Of a DNA stretch of 64,000 nt, positions 11,062 to 27,073 are shown piece by piece. Location: NCBI GenBank assembly GCA_012295275.1, contig CM022675.1, positions 9,817,693 to 9,881,692 of the forward strand, given 5' to 3'. This stretch comes from Chrysomallon squamiferum. Lineage: Eukaryota > Mollusca > Gastropoda > Neomphalida > Peltospiridae. The number at the start of each line of letters is the position of its first letter. Positions within the stretch are counted from its first letter, which is position 1. Position numbers and translations under genes: made by a program. The notes beneath the pieces were generated by a model. That model worked only from the letters and a program-made list of their open reading frames with translations. It had not been told where the DNA came from and did not search any database.

Positions 11062-13300
11062 ACATCTTTCAACCTCTATTTTCGTTCGTCCGAGTAAACC
11101 TCTTTTTCCCCCTCTCTCCTTCACAAACAATTCTTTCTTAAACAAAATGCAACACCCGCGATGACAAATTAGCTAATATGACTTGACAAAATGGCGACAG
11201 GTCGACATTTCAGTTACAAGCCGTTGAACAAAAGACCGTGCTTCGCGTGTAATTGACAACAAGACGTAGTGAAATGGAAAACAGTGTTTTCTGTCACCGC
11301 GTCTTCGATGATTATGACAAACTGTTACGGGATGAACAGTGAAGATGAAGTATATGAAAAACGAGACTTTTAAACACAAACGACAATACATCGTGTTCCG
11401 GTATAATATTGTCAAAGCTTCTGCTAATCGTTTGTGTCAGAAAAAAAAAAAAAAAAAAAAAAAATTGAAGGGAAAAAAAAATACGAAAAAAAACGAAAAA
11501 TATTTACTGACCGATTTTTTGAACTGCGCTTTAAAATTTCTGTAATTATGATGTAAATTGGGTACGTGTGAAAGAGGAGGGAGATCGTGCCAAAAGTCGG
11601 GTGCCTAAAATCGCGCCAACCTGAAGGTCACAAGACGTAAACTGCTGGTTGCTAAGGTCGATTCCCTCTTTCAATCATAACCAGATGTAAATGCAAAATT
11701 GCAGTTCTCCGTGTCTAACTGTATAACGTATTAAAATCAGCATTTCCCAATCCAGCCAATTCCCCAATGCTACTGGTTTATCGAAAGACCGTGATATGTG
11801 ATTTTCTGTCTTTAGGTAGGTACATACTAAATATCTCTTGTTGCTAAATCCAAAAAGAAACTTATTTTATTTCCATTACACAGACTGAGAGAGAGAGAGA
11901 GAGAGAGTTAATATTATAACGAGCGAAAGTCGAAGTTAAACATTCATTCATTTACCCATTCGTTCACTCACTGACTCTCAACAAACAGAAAAAACACACA
12001 AAAACATGGCAATACTCTTATCAGAAGCATTATTAACATCAAGCCATTTGATACAAGCCGATATAAAAACACACACACACACACACTCGTCAGTTTAACT
12101 TCTGTACAGTACACCGGTGTTGAATTCAGGATCAGCGGATCTCCGCTGTTTGAAAAAAAACGACAAAAAAAACAACAACGTGTATACTCAGGATTATCTC
12201 GCAGACAACTGGGGTCATTTCTGTGATGTTAAAGATAGCTCTTCGGTCCTTTTTACTGTCGAGAATATGCACGATCACACAACTCCTTGTTGACCACACG
12301 CATTCGTGGCATGCTATGTCCACTTAAAGCCCCGGTTTGTTTACGTATTTAGACGCACCACAAACAAGCAGGGAACATACGCTGACTCGAGGGGATTAAC
12401 CGGAGTGAAATTTCGGCGTTAAGTATGTTTACCGAGGACGTTCCAGCGTGAATCGTCAAGTGGCGTGTGGATAGTTTTACGTGTGAAGGGTCATCGGTTC
12501 AAATCCCTTGAATATTTTTTTTTTTATTTTTTTTTTTTTTTTTTTTTAATATCCTCGTAGTTGTCATTGTCATCGTCGTTACCATCATGATCATTACCAT
12601 TGTTATAATTTAATTAATGTTTAAACAGAAAAATCTGTCGAGATCCGCGTTCGAGTCCACGGCAGGCGTGCATAAACTTTAACTAGATACTAATAAGTAA
12701 TAGGTTAAGTGCAGATTCCTTCTCAGTAATTCTGAAGTCGAATCTAAAACTTCAAAATCATTAATCTTACGACGGACACAGAAAGAAATAATTTACAGCG
12801 TGGATCCATTAGAAAAAAAAAACAAACTAAACTATTCAAGCACGCTTTTCGTGGATAAATTCAGCAAGGTTTTTACCCACGACAAGAGAAATTACGTAAT
12901 AGTCTTTTCTCATCTACCATTAAATAATTATAACTTTTTCCCCATTTTTGAACTTTGACCCCGGGTGTCAAGGTCAAGGTCGGCGACTGCTTTGCCAGGC
13001 AGCGCGAGCATTTGATAAGCGTATCTCTGCCTTTGGCGCAGGCTTCCGTATTTTGCCCGGTTCCTTCGCTGGGCGCAGATATGTTAGCCCCAGGGTCAGG
13101 GTTGCTTTTGTTTTCTCTGTCAGTCAGAAGGGAGATAACCGTGGCAGACCAACAATGGTATCAGTTACGTAATGCTAAATATTAATGCTACCCAGAAACT
13201 GCGAATTTGAGAGAAAGATAATCCACGCGAGGAGCAGATTGACGTAACCTTTTGTGCTGGAGCATTTGACTAATCTCCGATTCTCACACATTTTTATCTA
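11059..13300. other. CpG-bearing intergenic region with few repeats
   Basis: Unique sequence interrupted by an A-run at about 11441-11464, (GA)n at about 11886-11907, (AC)n at 12069-12087 and a T-rich run at about 12510-12547. Two tRNA B-box-like words occur, GGTTCAAATCC near 12496 and GTTCGAGTCC near 12650. They lack a base-paired cloverleaf and are at most SINE relics. A cluster of nuclear-receptor half-sites lies at 12950-12982. No convincing gene is seen. Confidence 0.55.
12950..12982 (+). promoter_or_regulatory. Clustered nuclear-receptor half-sites
   Basis: GAACTTTGACC (reverse of GGTCAAAGTTC, a DR1/HNF4-like site) ends at 12960. Two overlapping TCAAGGTCA-type sites follow at 12968-12976 and 12974-12982, the extended half-site bound by ERR/SF-1-type receptors. 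The surroundings are GC-rich and unique. Function is inferred from the motifs only. Confidence 0.35.

Positions 13301-13301
<1 letters not shown>

Positions 13302-13371
<70 letters not shown>
13302..13371. repeat. (TC)n microsatellite, ~70 bp
   Basis: Pure TC array. A similar CTTTCATGTATTATCGCG-like sequence follows both this and the next CT array, so the two arrays belong to a duplicated unit. Confidence 0.94.
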
Positions 13372-13376
<5 letters not shown>

Positions 13377-13452
13377 CTGCTTTCATGTATTATCGCGCTG
13401 TCTTCTTCTCACATTTTTCTTTATTTGTCCCTATTTTCATTCTTGCTATTTC

Positions 13453-13460
<8 letters not shown>

Positions 13461-13539
<79 letters not shown>

Positions 13540-13549
13540 TGCTGCTGCT
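13461..13549. repeat. (CT)n array ending in (CTG)n
   Basis: A CT array of about 77 bp followed by CTGCTGCTGCTG. The TATTATCGCG sequence after it repeats the sequence after the previous array, and a third diverged copy follows at about 13600-13670. Confidence 0.92.
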
Positions 13550-13725
13550 TTCGTATATTATCGCGTAGTCTTCTTCTCTCATAATTATCGAATACAATTT
13601 TTCTTTATTTGTCCATGTAATCATTCTTGCTATTTCATACTCTCTCTCTCACTCTCAATCTCTCTCTCTGAAGCTTTCGCTTTTAATTTCTCTCATATGT
13701 ACAGATACCCCGATCCTTTCTTGAC

Positions 13726-13783
<58 letters not shown>
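13726..13783. repeat. (ATA)n microsatellite, ~58 bp
   Basis: Pure AAT/ATA trinucleotide array. Confidence 0.95.
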
Positions 13784-13786
<3 letters not shown>

Positions 13787-16265
13787 AATCCCTTCCAGTC
13801 TCTTTACTTCAGAAGCTATTCAATATCGGACTGGTCAGTCCCGTGTTAACACAACATCTGACCCGCTCCTGGTAAACAAAAATTGAAAATCGATAAATTA
13901 CGATTATGAATGCGAAGGGTCATGATCTTGCATCTCAAAGCAAGATTTTTAATTTTTTTTTTTTTTTTTTTCTCTCTCTCGCTTTCTTTTTCTGCTGAAA
14001 GTAAGTTTTAGAAACTAGCATATTCCTTTCTTAAATACACCGTGGTTTTATTTGTGTAGTTTCCGACAGAATATATTTTCGTCAATCAACATGAATAAAT
14101 ACCCACAGCTGAGCAAACGTTCTAGAAAATGATGACGTCATCGGACAATTTATTTCTGGATCTGGAAACAATTATGCTGGAAAATGAAGGGTAACGTGAC
14201 TTTTAATTAATGGAGTTATTAACTTTTTTTTTTTTTTTCCCCGTCTCCGCGTAATTCAGTTACCAGGTGAAATTAATTAAACAGAGTCGAAATAAATTAA
14301 TAATATTCACGTTTTGTAATAAAATAAAATTATGGCACATTTATTTATCTGGCATTTGGGTGTGTGAAAAAGGTTTTTTTTTTTTTTATTTTTTTTTTTT
14401 TTCATAAAGTATGTATACGTGTGTGTATGACAAAAAGAAAATGAGAAAAATGGAGAATGAAAAAAATTATTTGAAAAGAAAATATTATTAATATGGAAAA
14501 TTTAATAATAATAATAATGATGATAAAGATGATGATGATAATGATGATAATAATAATGACGATAACAATAGAATGCATATGGCAAAACATTATTAACTTT
14601 TATAGTTTTCTAAATCATATATTCCTGTTATTTATTTATTTATTTATTTTTTTAAATTTATCATTTTATTCTCGCAATCGAAAAACGAAAAAAAAAAAAA
14701 AAAAAAAAATAATAATAATAATAATAATACAAAATAAATAAAAATTAAAGAAAGGCAAATGGCGTCGGGTCGGAAAATAATGTGCCTATAAATCTTCTAG
14801 TCTTTTAAATTACTTTTTTGTTTGTTTGTTTGTTTGTTTTCTTTTCTTCCCCCCCCCAGGGCGTTAAGGATTACTTTTTATTATTATCTGATATCCCCCT
14901 TTTCTTTCGAACTTATATACATATACTTTTTTTGGCAAGAAAAAAATAAAAATAAAAGTCAAAAGATGTACGATTTTTCGCAGTCATTCCTGTTTACTTC
15001 AAACAAAATTATAAGAAAATGATATTAGTAGCTAATAGTAGTAACATTAGTAGCAGCAGCAAAAATAATACTAATTGTATTAACATATGGTAGTAGTAGT
15101 AATACAAATAATATTGGTAACTCTAGTAACATATGGTGGTGGTAGTAGTTGTTGTTATTGTTGTTTTCGTGTATTTTCTGTCTTTTTCTTTTTTTTCTTT
15201 CCGTGCGATAATATTCAGTTTCTATTCTGTAATTGCCTCTTCAAGTCAAGAAATTGAATTACTGGTTGTTGTTTTTTATGACAGGTAATTTATTTGTTAT
15301 CTCCTCTTACATTTGGCATGTTGGATGGCGATTTGAAACGATCTGGACGAAATCTAAAACGTATAATTTAGTCCTTTATTGTAATTTCCTCCTTTGGTTT
15401 TGAAAAGCACTATAAAATTGGTGTTCTGACTTTTAATGCGAAATGTTGACTCCACTTCGACCTTGAATGAAAGCCGTGTTTGCACTGTTGATTGTAGTAC
15501 CTCTGCAAAAACGACCTTGGGGTGAGGGGCGCGTATGGGAACAAGACACCTCCTTTTGTTACGTAACTACAAACTTCAAAAGGCAGACGTAATCCGAACG
15601 ACATTTAGCGAGCGAAATTAATTCAACGTCACGAACCGTATATAACCACAAAAGTGGCGTCGCGTCAAATATTTAAGAGCTAGGTTTTTACGTTCTTCTC
15701 TCTTCTTCTTCTTCTTTTTTTTTTTTTTTTCTTTTCGTGTTGAAAGCGCGAGCCTAAACATAAACATACTTATCGCATAACATTCATGTCCAGGGTGGTA
15801 ATTATACGGTTTAATAAATTGATTCCACTGTTAGAATTTTTACACGTAGTAATTTAAATCCGAACACGATACCCGAAATAAAATTTACAGACTCAAGGGC
15901 GTTGGATAGCATATCACCTCATTTATTATTTATCGTGAGGTTTGTGAATGGTTTCCTGTGTAAAGCAGTTCTCGTAAAATTGGCTGTTGAAAAACAAAAA
16001 TAATGGGCGGATCAAGAGAGGACGAAATGGTGGTATCTATTATACCTTATAGTTTTGTCGATCGATCGAAAAAAAAAAAAATGTATAATTAAACCCATTT
16101 CATCTTCAGAGTATAAAATTCTATATATCCATTACATTGACGGCATACCTCCCTGTTACAGAACACTGAACTCAACCTTCAGAAAGACGAGGCCCGTTTT
16201 TGGAATGGGTTATAATTATTTTAAATTTTGATTCTTCTGATTTTTATGTTCAGTATAATTCTACC

Positions 16266-16269
<4 letters not shown>
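13784..16269. other. CpG-bearing intergenic sequence with short A/T runs
   Basis: Unique sequence at 13784-14220 and 15160-16060, with T-runs (about 13949, 14225, 14374), GAT/AAT triplets (about 14496-14575), an A-run with AAT (14690-14729), a TTTG array (about 14815-14840) and AGT/AAT triplets (about 15010-15160). A TTATCTCCTCTT word is at about 15298-15309. No gene is recognised. Confidence 0.5.

Positions 16270-16360
<91 letters not shown>
16270..16360. repeat. (CT)n microsatellite, ~91 bp
   Basis: Pure CT array inside otherwise unique sequence. Confidence 0.95.
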
Positions 16361-16363
<3 letters not shown>

Positions 16364-17380
16364 CTCATCTATCCATCCATTTCTTTTCAACACCACCTCT
16401 ATCCGCTGTCACACATTTCTCTCTTTCTCTCTCTCCTCTCCCTTTCCCACCTATAATTCCATGCTGTCAAAAGCTCGCTAGTGACGTTTATATCACTTAG
16501 CTTAATTCCAGTGATTTAAACACGTGAGAGTTAATTGGTAACTGATCCAGAATACGTGATATTTTAATTTTCTGTTTTTCTCGATCGTTTGTGTCACTGC
16601 AATCGTAATTATTATATTTACGGTAATCACAGGCGGGGAAAATATGCGCATACTATGAATGGCACGCTTTTTGTCTTTTTTAACCTAATTCTTCTTCTTC
16701 CTTTTTTTTATTTTTTATTTTTTATTGTGTGTGTTTATGTGTGTGTTTGTGTGTATGTTTGTTACGTATCCCTAGACTTGCTGCAGGAACTATGTTTTCA
16801 GTATATAATACGAAAATAAATTCAACAGCTTAATTTATGTTACTTTTATTCTACATTTTTTTAAAAATCTTTTGTTGCCCCCTATATGTGTTTATCTGAG
16901 TATCCTTTTGTCTGTTTGACCATCCATTCATCAATCTTTCCGTCTGCCTCTCTATTTATTTGTCTGTGTGTGTGTGTGTGTACCTGACCATCTCTCTGCC
17001 TATCTATTTGTACGTCTGTCTGTCGAAATCTCCCCGTAATACCTTCCAGCCTATCAGTCTGTCGGTATTTCTGTTTGCGTGTGTGTCTTTCTGAGTAGGT
17101 TTTTAATGAAATACCTGGTAGGTATCTCTCACATCACCACCCATACATACAACTTAACAGTGACAACTACACACCCAACATCCTCACAATTGATGCAGCA
17201 TAAAATGTCAGACGAAGGAAAAAAAAAATAAATAAAAAAAAAAAAAAAAAAAAAAAACTATTTTCCATTTACCAAGTCACGTTTTATCCATGTAAGTACA
17301 CACGCCATCTACTTGACGTACGAATGTGTGAAAAGTTGCACAGTGTCGTAAAATCCTGACTCTCTGTTCTGACCGTGTTG
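16361..17380. other. Unique intergenic sequence with short GT and A tracts
   Basis: (GT)n near 16725-16760 and 16962-16981, CTGT/CTAT tetranucleotides around 16900-17060, and an A-rich run at 17217-17256. Nothing gene-like is seen. Confidence 0.5.
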
Positions 17381-17383
17381 TCG

Positions 17384-17510
17384 GTTGCTGTTAGCAACGT
17401 GTGATGTTACGCAGCTGCCTGGTGTAGATGTCAGACTGACAAGTATCACGTCTGCAACGAGCGCTGGAAGCAGACGTCATATATTGTCTTTTTGAAGGCC
17501 GCCATGTTCT
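17384..17510. promoter_or_regulatory. Promoter-like cluster: X-box-like palindrome, CRE half-site, YY1-like box
   Basis: GTTGCT-GTT-AGCAAC at 17384-17398 is an inverted repeat of the RFX X-box type. AGACGTCATAT near 17471 contains a CRE half-site (ACGTCA). GCCGCCATGTT near 17500 matches the YY1 core on the minus strand (AACATGGCGGC). The patch is CpG-rich and unique and sits just before the CpG-poor part of the window. A minus-strand ATG at 17503-17505 opens a 19-codon frame. Function is inferred. Confidence 0.3.
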
Positions 17511-17515
17511 TCTAT

Positions 17516-17565
17516 TATTCTACTACTACTATTATTATTACTACTACTACTACTACTACTACTAT

Positions 17566-17597
<32 letters not shown>

Positions 17598-17602
17598 TTA
17601 TT
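17516..17602. repeat. (ACT)n/(ATT)n triplet array
   Basis: About 87 bp of CTA triplets with ATT interruptions. Confidence 0.93.
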
Positions 17603-18186
17603 CTCTCCCCAGTGTTTTATTTTATTTTTTTTTCTGTCAGTATTTTCCTCTTATTTATACTTTCGTTCTTTTTCTTAATTAATGTCTTTACCTATTTCTT
17701 TCCATTTTCTTTTAATTCATCATCATCATTATTAAATTTTCCTTCTTTGTCTTCTGTATGTAAACTAAATGCAAACTATATCTGACACCCACACCCACTC
17801 ACCCATGCGAATAGTTTATGCATACATATTTTCCCTCATTTTCTCACTCACGCGTTCTCTAATATATATATATAGGTATGTATGTATGGATGTACGCATG
17901 CATGCATGCATGTATGGACTTACATTTTCTTTGCCGTTGCGGATTCTTAATTATTATAATTACTGTAAGCTGATCGTTGCTGAAATTACATAGTGTTACA
18001 TTTGGCGCCTTTCTTTTTTTATTTTTTATTTTTCTTTTTCTTTCAGTCCCCTAGACTTGATTGAAGTAATTTTCACATCTTTCAGAATGCAATTATGTAG
18101 ATTTAAATAGCGAAAATTTCAAGTTCTGTCAAACATTCACATAACGTTCACATAATATATATATATATATATATATAATTATTCAC

Positions 18187-18228
<42 letters not shown>

Positions 18229-18645
18229 GTAAAACCAATTCCAAACGGACACAAACGATTCTTTATTCTATATTCATTACGACTATCAACCAGTGATCTT
18301 ACCCTGTTAAACTGTTCACCTTTGTTCTGTTCATACGCCCATACACAGCCTGCTTGCACCTTAATTAGTCATAAGCTGGGAAATAATTGGATTCATAAGT
18401 GCACAGATAAGACAAGTGGGGGAGGGAGGGTGAAAGAGGGTGGTGGATGAAAACGGATAAAAACCGCCGAGGACTGCTAAAGTATCTTTTGAGTTGTTTA
18501 GAAAGTACAATCTCTGCTGGAACAAAGATGGTGATTATTTTGTTTCGAAAGATCTGCAGCAGATGTTTTTTCGTAAGAAATTTTTCCTACTTTTTTTTTT
18601 TTTAAAAGATAAGACAAGTGTCCATTGTACTGTAATATATCGTAG
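17603..18645. other. Intergenic, end of the CpG-bearing zone
   Basis: T/C-rich then unique sequence. (TATG)/(GCAT) copies near 17875-17915, (TA)n about 18149-18177, (GA)n about 18190-18227. The unique part at 18230-18540 contains TAATTAG, AATAATTGG and AGATAAG words (homeodomain- and GATA-like). No gene is seen. Confidence 0.5.
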
Positions 18646-18646
18646 A

Positions 18647-18647
<1 letters not shown>

Positions 18648-18683
<36 letters not shown>

Positions 18684-18781
18684 AACAGTATTTTTTTTTT
18701 CTCATATTCTCGCATAATCATGCCAATCTTTGTAAAACTTTTTCTTCATTAAACAACTTTTTTTTTTTTTTTTTTTTTTTT
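18648..18781. repeat. A(34) run followed by T(22) run
   Basis: A homopolymer of 34 A at 18648-18681 and a T-run at about 18760-18781, about 80 bp apart. The two could pair as an inverted repeat. Confidence 0.85.
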
Positions 18782-19195
18782 TCTGCTTTTCTCTCGGGTC
18801 GCATTAGCTCTTTCTTGTCTTTTCCTTTCTTTATTTTTCTTATTCTTGTTTCTGTTGTTTTGTTTGTTTGTTTTAAACAAAACAAATTCGATACATATAT
18901 GTCGGTTCCAAAGCAAATATTGATCATACCAGTATTCGTATCCTCTGAATTTTCGTGTGGGTTGTGGTGGTGCACCTTGCAAAAGTCTTCCCAAGTTAAT
19001 CATCAGTTTTGTATTTTTGTTTATTTTTCATTCTCCTTGTCAATTTATTTTCAAAATTACATTTACTACAGAAATTCCCAACTCCCCTTTCCAAGTTTTC
19101 TGATAGTATAGTTGTATCCCTGTTGGTATAACCACTTTTAATCAGTTGTTTCATCTATAACGGTAATTACTGAGACATCCAGTCATCTACTGCAG
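18782..19195. other. Unique AT-rich sequence
   Basis: No gene signal seen; T-rich on the plus strand. Confidence 0.4.
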
Positions 19196-19592
19196 AAACA
19201 ACAAATAAAGTACTGATACAGCTTCCAGTACATTAACTATTAATACATTACTGATACAACTACTAATATATTACTAATACAACTACCAATACATTACTGA
19301 TACAACTACTAATACATTGCTGAAACTACTAATATATTACCAATACAACTTCTAATACATTACTGATACAACTACTAATACATTTCTGATACAACTACCA
19401 ATACATTACTGATACAACTACCAATACATTACTGATACAACTACTATTACATTACTGATACAACTACCAATACATTTCTGATACAACTACCAATACATTA
19501 CTGATACAACTACTGTTACATTACTGATACAACTATCAATACATTACTGATACAACTACTAATACATTACTGATACAACTACTAATGCACAC
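19196..19592. repeat. ~21-bp minisatellite, about 18 copies
   Basis: Tandem copies of ACATTACTGATACAACTACT with AAT or CAAT variants. Copies are well conserved in the centre and diverge at both ends. Confidence 0.93.
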
Positions 19593-19850
19593 TAAAAAAA
19601 TTGCTAATATCATTTCTGCCTTGGCTGACATTCTGCTGATCTAGTGCAGATGCACTGATAAGCTTCATGCTGCACTAAAACAGGTAACTACATCACACCA
19701 CTCTAATTCTGTTACACAGCATTTCTCGTGTAATTCTGCACCATCAGTAGACACCCCATGCTGGTGCGGTGCATCCCATTTAATTTGGATCAGTCCCTTT
19801 AGGGCAGATCCAGAAAATGTATAGTGAGAGAAGGTATCTAAAATACTATT
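19593..19850. other. Unique sequence, no supported gene
   Basis: Denser sequence with balanced composition. The minus strand has a 62-codon open frame at 19665-19853 without clear coding or splice signals. CAG|GTAACT near 19683 is a donor-like word on the plus strand. Confidence 0.35.
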
Positions 19851-20031
19851 CATTTGAAGTTGATGAAGTTGATGATGGTGATGATGGTAGTTGCAATAGT
19901 GGTAATTGTTGTGGTACTAATAGTTGTAGTAGAATTGATAATGATAATACTAAAAGTAGTGGTACTATAGAAATAGTAATAATAGTTGTAACAGTAATAG
20001 TAGTATTAGCTATAGTAGTAGTAGAAGAAAT

Positions 20032-20071
<40 letters not shown>

Positions 20072-20275
20072 AAGTTATATTACTGAACAGTAAAATAATT
20101 ATCATTGCAATAATAACTGTACTGACAACAACAACAGTATCAAAATAGTAGTAATATTAAGTGATGATAATGATTATGATGATGATAATGATAACAGTTA
20201 TAAAATGTAAAAAAAATAATAATAACTATAATAATAATAACAAAAACAACAACAACAACAATAATAACTAAAAAG
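19851..20275. repeat. Triplet-repeat region (GAT, AGT, AAT, CAA)
   Basis: Mixed GAT/GTA/AAT triplets with a pure (GTA)n at about 20032-20071 and CAA/AAT near 20230-20270. Confidence 0.88.
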
Positions 20276-20460
20276 AAAGAAAAATAATAACAATTTATCC
20301 TAGCATTATCTCAGACTTTTCGCTTTAGTGTGACATAAACGAGAAATAAATCTTTTACAAGTCAGATAAAAAGTTTCTAATCATGACAGACACAAAATAA
20401 CACAGGCCCTCTTCACTTAATTAGTTCCTTAGAACACAGCTGGGGTTACATCAGCACTGG

Positions 20461-20491
<31 letters not shown>

Positions 20492-21264
20492 GGAAAATGC
20501 AGGCGAAATCTGCAGCCAATTTGCTGGTAATCGCATTTTTTTTTTTTGCGGATTACATTTTGATGTATTGTGCTGCAGCTTTCTGACGTAATTTCAGGAT
20601 AAAACCGTTTGAAGTCGACTTTTCTCATACATTATGTTTGACAGAGGTGCGATAATCTTGTTATGTCATGTGCAAACATGGCAGTTTGTAAAAAAACAAG
20701 GGCTTAACAAGAGAGAGAGAGCGGAAATCGGTGGTTGTTGGTTTTGAAGGGTAATTCAAGGGAATAATGTTTATCTTGTCAGTCATTTGTTGATTTTTAA
20801 ATTTTTTAAAATTTTTTTTTTTTTTTTTTTTTAAAGTTTGGAAAAATGTCAAGTTAAGTATTACTGTTAATGTTTGTTGCTTTTGGTAAATTGGGTGATG
20901 ATGATGATGATGATGATGATGATGACGATGATGATGATATTGGTGATTTCAGTCATTTGTTTATTTTTAAATTATTGTTATTATTTCATTTTATTATTAT
21001 TAGTAAATTTTATTAAACAAATTTTTTTTTTTTTTTTGGCTGTTATTTTTTTGGACAAAGTATTGCTACTACTAATAATAATTAAAAATAAGTCATTTAA
21101 ATGTGTTATTTGGTTGTTAGATTATGTTGGTTTTATTAAATGCTGTGATGATGATGGATGATGATGGTGATGAAGATTAGTCTATATTTGATGATTAATA
21201 ATTTTAAGTAATGATTGGATATAGGGTAGTAATTATTACATTAAATTGTGGTTGTATGTATCTT

Positions 21265-21265
<1 letters not shown>
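20276..21265. other. AT-rich intergenic sequence with ATC and GAT arrays
   Basis: (ATC)n at about 20460-20490, T-run about 20813-20832, (GAT)n about 20896-20938 and a T-run about 21021-21037. No gene is seen. Confidence 0.5.
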
Positions 21266-21300
<35 letters not shown>

Positions 21301-21545
21301 CATGTGCCTGCACATATAAATATCTGTGTGAAAGTATGTATGTATGTATGTATGTACATATTTATATATGTGTATAAATATGTATTATATGTTTGTCTAT
21401 ATTATGTATGTATGTATGTTTTAAATAAATATATATGTATGTATATATGCACATATTTATGCATGTGAATAAATATGTATTATATATGTATGTATGTATG
21501 TATGTATGTCTGTCTGTCTGCCTGCCAGTCTGTATGTATGTATAA
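21266..21545. repeat. (GT)n and (TATG)n tracts
   Basis: (GT)n at about 21274-21300 followed by several TATG/TATA tetranucleotide blocks to about 21540. Confidence 0.9.
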
Positions 21546-23085
21546 ATGAATATTAATTCAAAGTATGTTTTTTTTTATAATGTTTCTTTGATGCCAGCAT
21601 ATGGTGTTTAAGGAAGCAAGTAAAAAAAAAATGTTTACATTCAGGTGTAAATCAAGAGATAAACAGCACAGTGTTTCACTGATCACAGCTATCTTGTGAA
21701 AACCTCACATCCTGGCAGTTCACTTCTTTCTTCTGAAAGCCACAAACCTCGTCTTTTATTTTATTTTATTTTATTTTTCATACTAGAGAAACTTTTTTTT
21801 TCCTGTTTGTTTAACTTTTTGAAACGGTTAATTGTCACATGATATGTTTTTATTTTTATGTTTTTTTTTATTTTTATTTTTTAATTTTTGGACTTTTCAT
21901 TTAAATCCCAGAAGAATTTAATGTCTGAATATTTATGCATTTATTTTCATTCTTTTTTTTTTTTTTTTTTTTTTTCTTTTTCATTTTCTCTTCATCTTTT
22001 CTTCATATATATATATATATATATATCTATAACTGTATACACACATTCACACACACACACACTGTATGACTGTATGTACATGTTTATAATATATATATAT
22101 ATATATATATACATGTGTATGTGTCTGTGTGCATGTGAATGGGTGAGTGTAATTATGCCATTGTCTATGTTTTTCTATTCACATGTACTGAATGTCCTTG
22201 TGTGTGTTTGAAAAAGAAAAAACACATAAATCATTTTGACATTCATGGTGTGATTGTCTGCTAAGGGGGGTCTTGCAGGGGGGTCTTGCAGGGGGTAGAC
22301 AAGTCTAAATTACACGAAGTCAGCTTAAACATTTTTTATTTTGATCTATCTTCTTTACTGTTACTGTTGTTGTTTTTCATGTTATTTTTGTTGTTATTGT
22401 TATTGTCATTATAATTGTTGTTATTGCTGATTATTATTATTGTTATTGTTATTGTTGTTATATAGTGTATATTGTATGTATTCTTAAATGCATGTAAGAA
22501 TATATGTATGTGTATGTATGTATGTATGTATATAAAAATAGAAACTAGACAGAAAAGAACAATAAAATGTAATAAAAATTTAAAATTTGAGGAGATACAT
22601 TAACAACAGTCAGCTTTCAACACACTAATTCTGTTTGCATTCATAAATAACTGTTTTATAATTTTATGTTTTTTTCATTGACTCGCTGGGAGACAAGGAC
22701 ATGACACTAAACTGATTTTATTTTATTTTAGTTATTTTTCTTTAAAGAAAAGACTATTAGCTTGTTCATTTAGTACCAGGTCAAGTGAGGGATTATGAAT
22801 CATGGTTATAGATGTGTTGTTTTTATATGTTAAAACTAATATGATAAAATTTGTTGAAAATGCAAAATACAAAATAACACAAGAAAGTGTAAAAAAACCA
22901 AATATATAAAAATTAATAAAACTGAGATAAAAAATAAGAATGAAAACTGAAGTAGTGAAAAAAAATTAAATTTGGTATCAGCCATAAAAATGTTCGTTGT
23001 TTTTTAGTCTCAGTGTTGTTGTTTTTTTTGGTGTTTTTATTAATTTATTTTAATTTATTTATTCGTTCATTCATTCATTCATGTA
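21546..23085. other. AT-rich sequence with (TA)n, poly-T and a G-rich direct repeat
   Basis: T-run about 21953-21975, (AT)n at about 22004-22026 and 22089-22111, and triplet-rich GTT/ATT at 22340-22460. A 14-bp GGGGGGTCTTGCAG-type direct repeat lies at about 22264-22293. Otherwise featureless to 23085. Confidence 0.5.
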
Positions 23086-23119
23086 TTTATTTAAAAAAAA
23101 AAAAAAAAAAACTGAAGCT

Positions 23120-24596
<1,477 letters not shown>

Positions 24597-24654
24597 AGCA
24601 CTGAACTGACAAGACATACTGACCAGTGTCCAGTGCCAAGATGGCCGTCTGAAG
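24597..24654 (+). CDS. Candidate internal exon (58 nt), unknown gene
   Basis: A T-rich acceptor (TTTTAATTTATCAG) and a consensus donor (GAAG|GTAAGA) bound 58 nt. Only one frame is open, phase 0 to 1, reading STELTRHTDQCPVPRWPSE. The word AAGATGGCC inside it is also YY1-like, so a non-coding 5' exon is an alternative. The family is not recognised. The open frame is too short to be significant alone; the splice borders are the main support. Confidence 0.35.
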
Positions 24655-24717
24655 GTAAGATTTGTTAATTTTTATCATTGCTAAATTGCCACATCTATCA
24701 GCCAGTCAATTAGTCTT

Positions 24718-26880
<2,163 letters not shown>

Positions 26881-26996
26881 GAATCAACCGGTACAAAAAA
26901 AACACAACCTCAGACCTTTTAAGAAACAAATAAACACCTCTGAACTAAACTAAGACATAGAGAGAACACCACTGAGAAATACACAGTCAAGGAAAC

Positions 26997-27030
<34 letters not shown>

Positions 27031-27073
27031 TCTATCTGTACAGCAAACAGCTGCTACAGACATTATTCTGTAG

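Noticed and set aside
12440-12680. tRNA genes suggested by GGTTCAAATCC and GTTCGAGTCC
   Set aside because: The T-stems around these B-box-like words do not pair and no acceptor stem or anticodon arm can be drawn; at most tRNA-derived relics.
19665-19853. 62-codon minus-strand frame in unique sequence
   Set aside because: No splice borders, no recognisable family and no CpG retention; length is compatible with chance.
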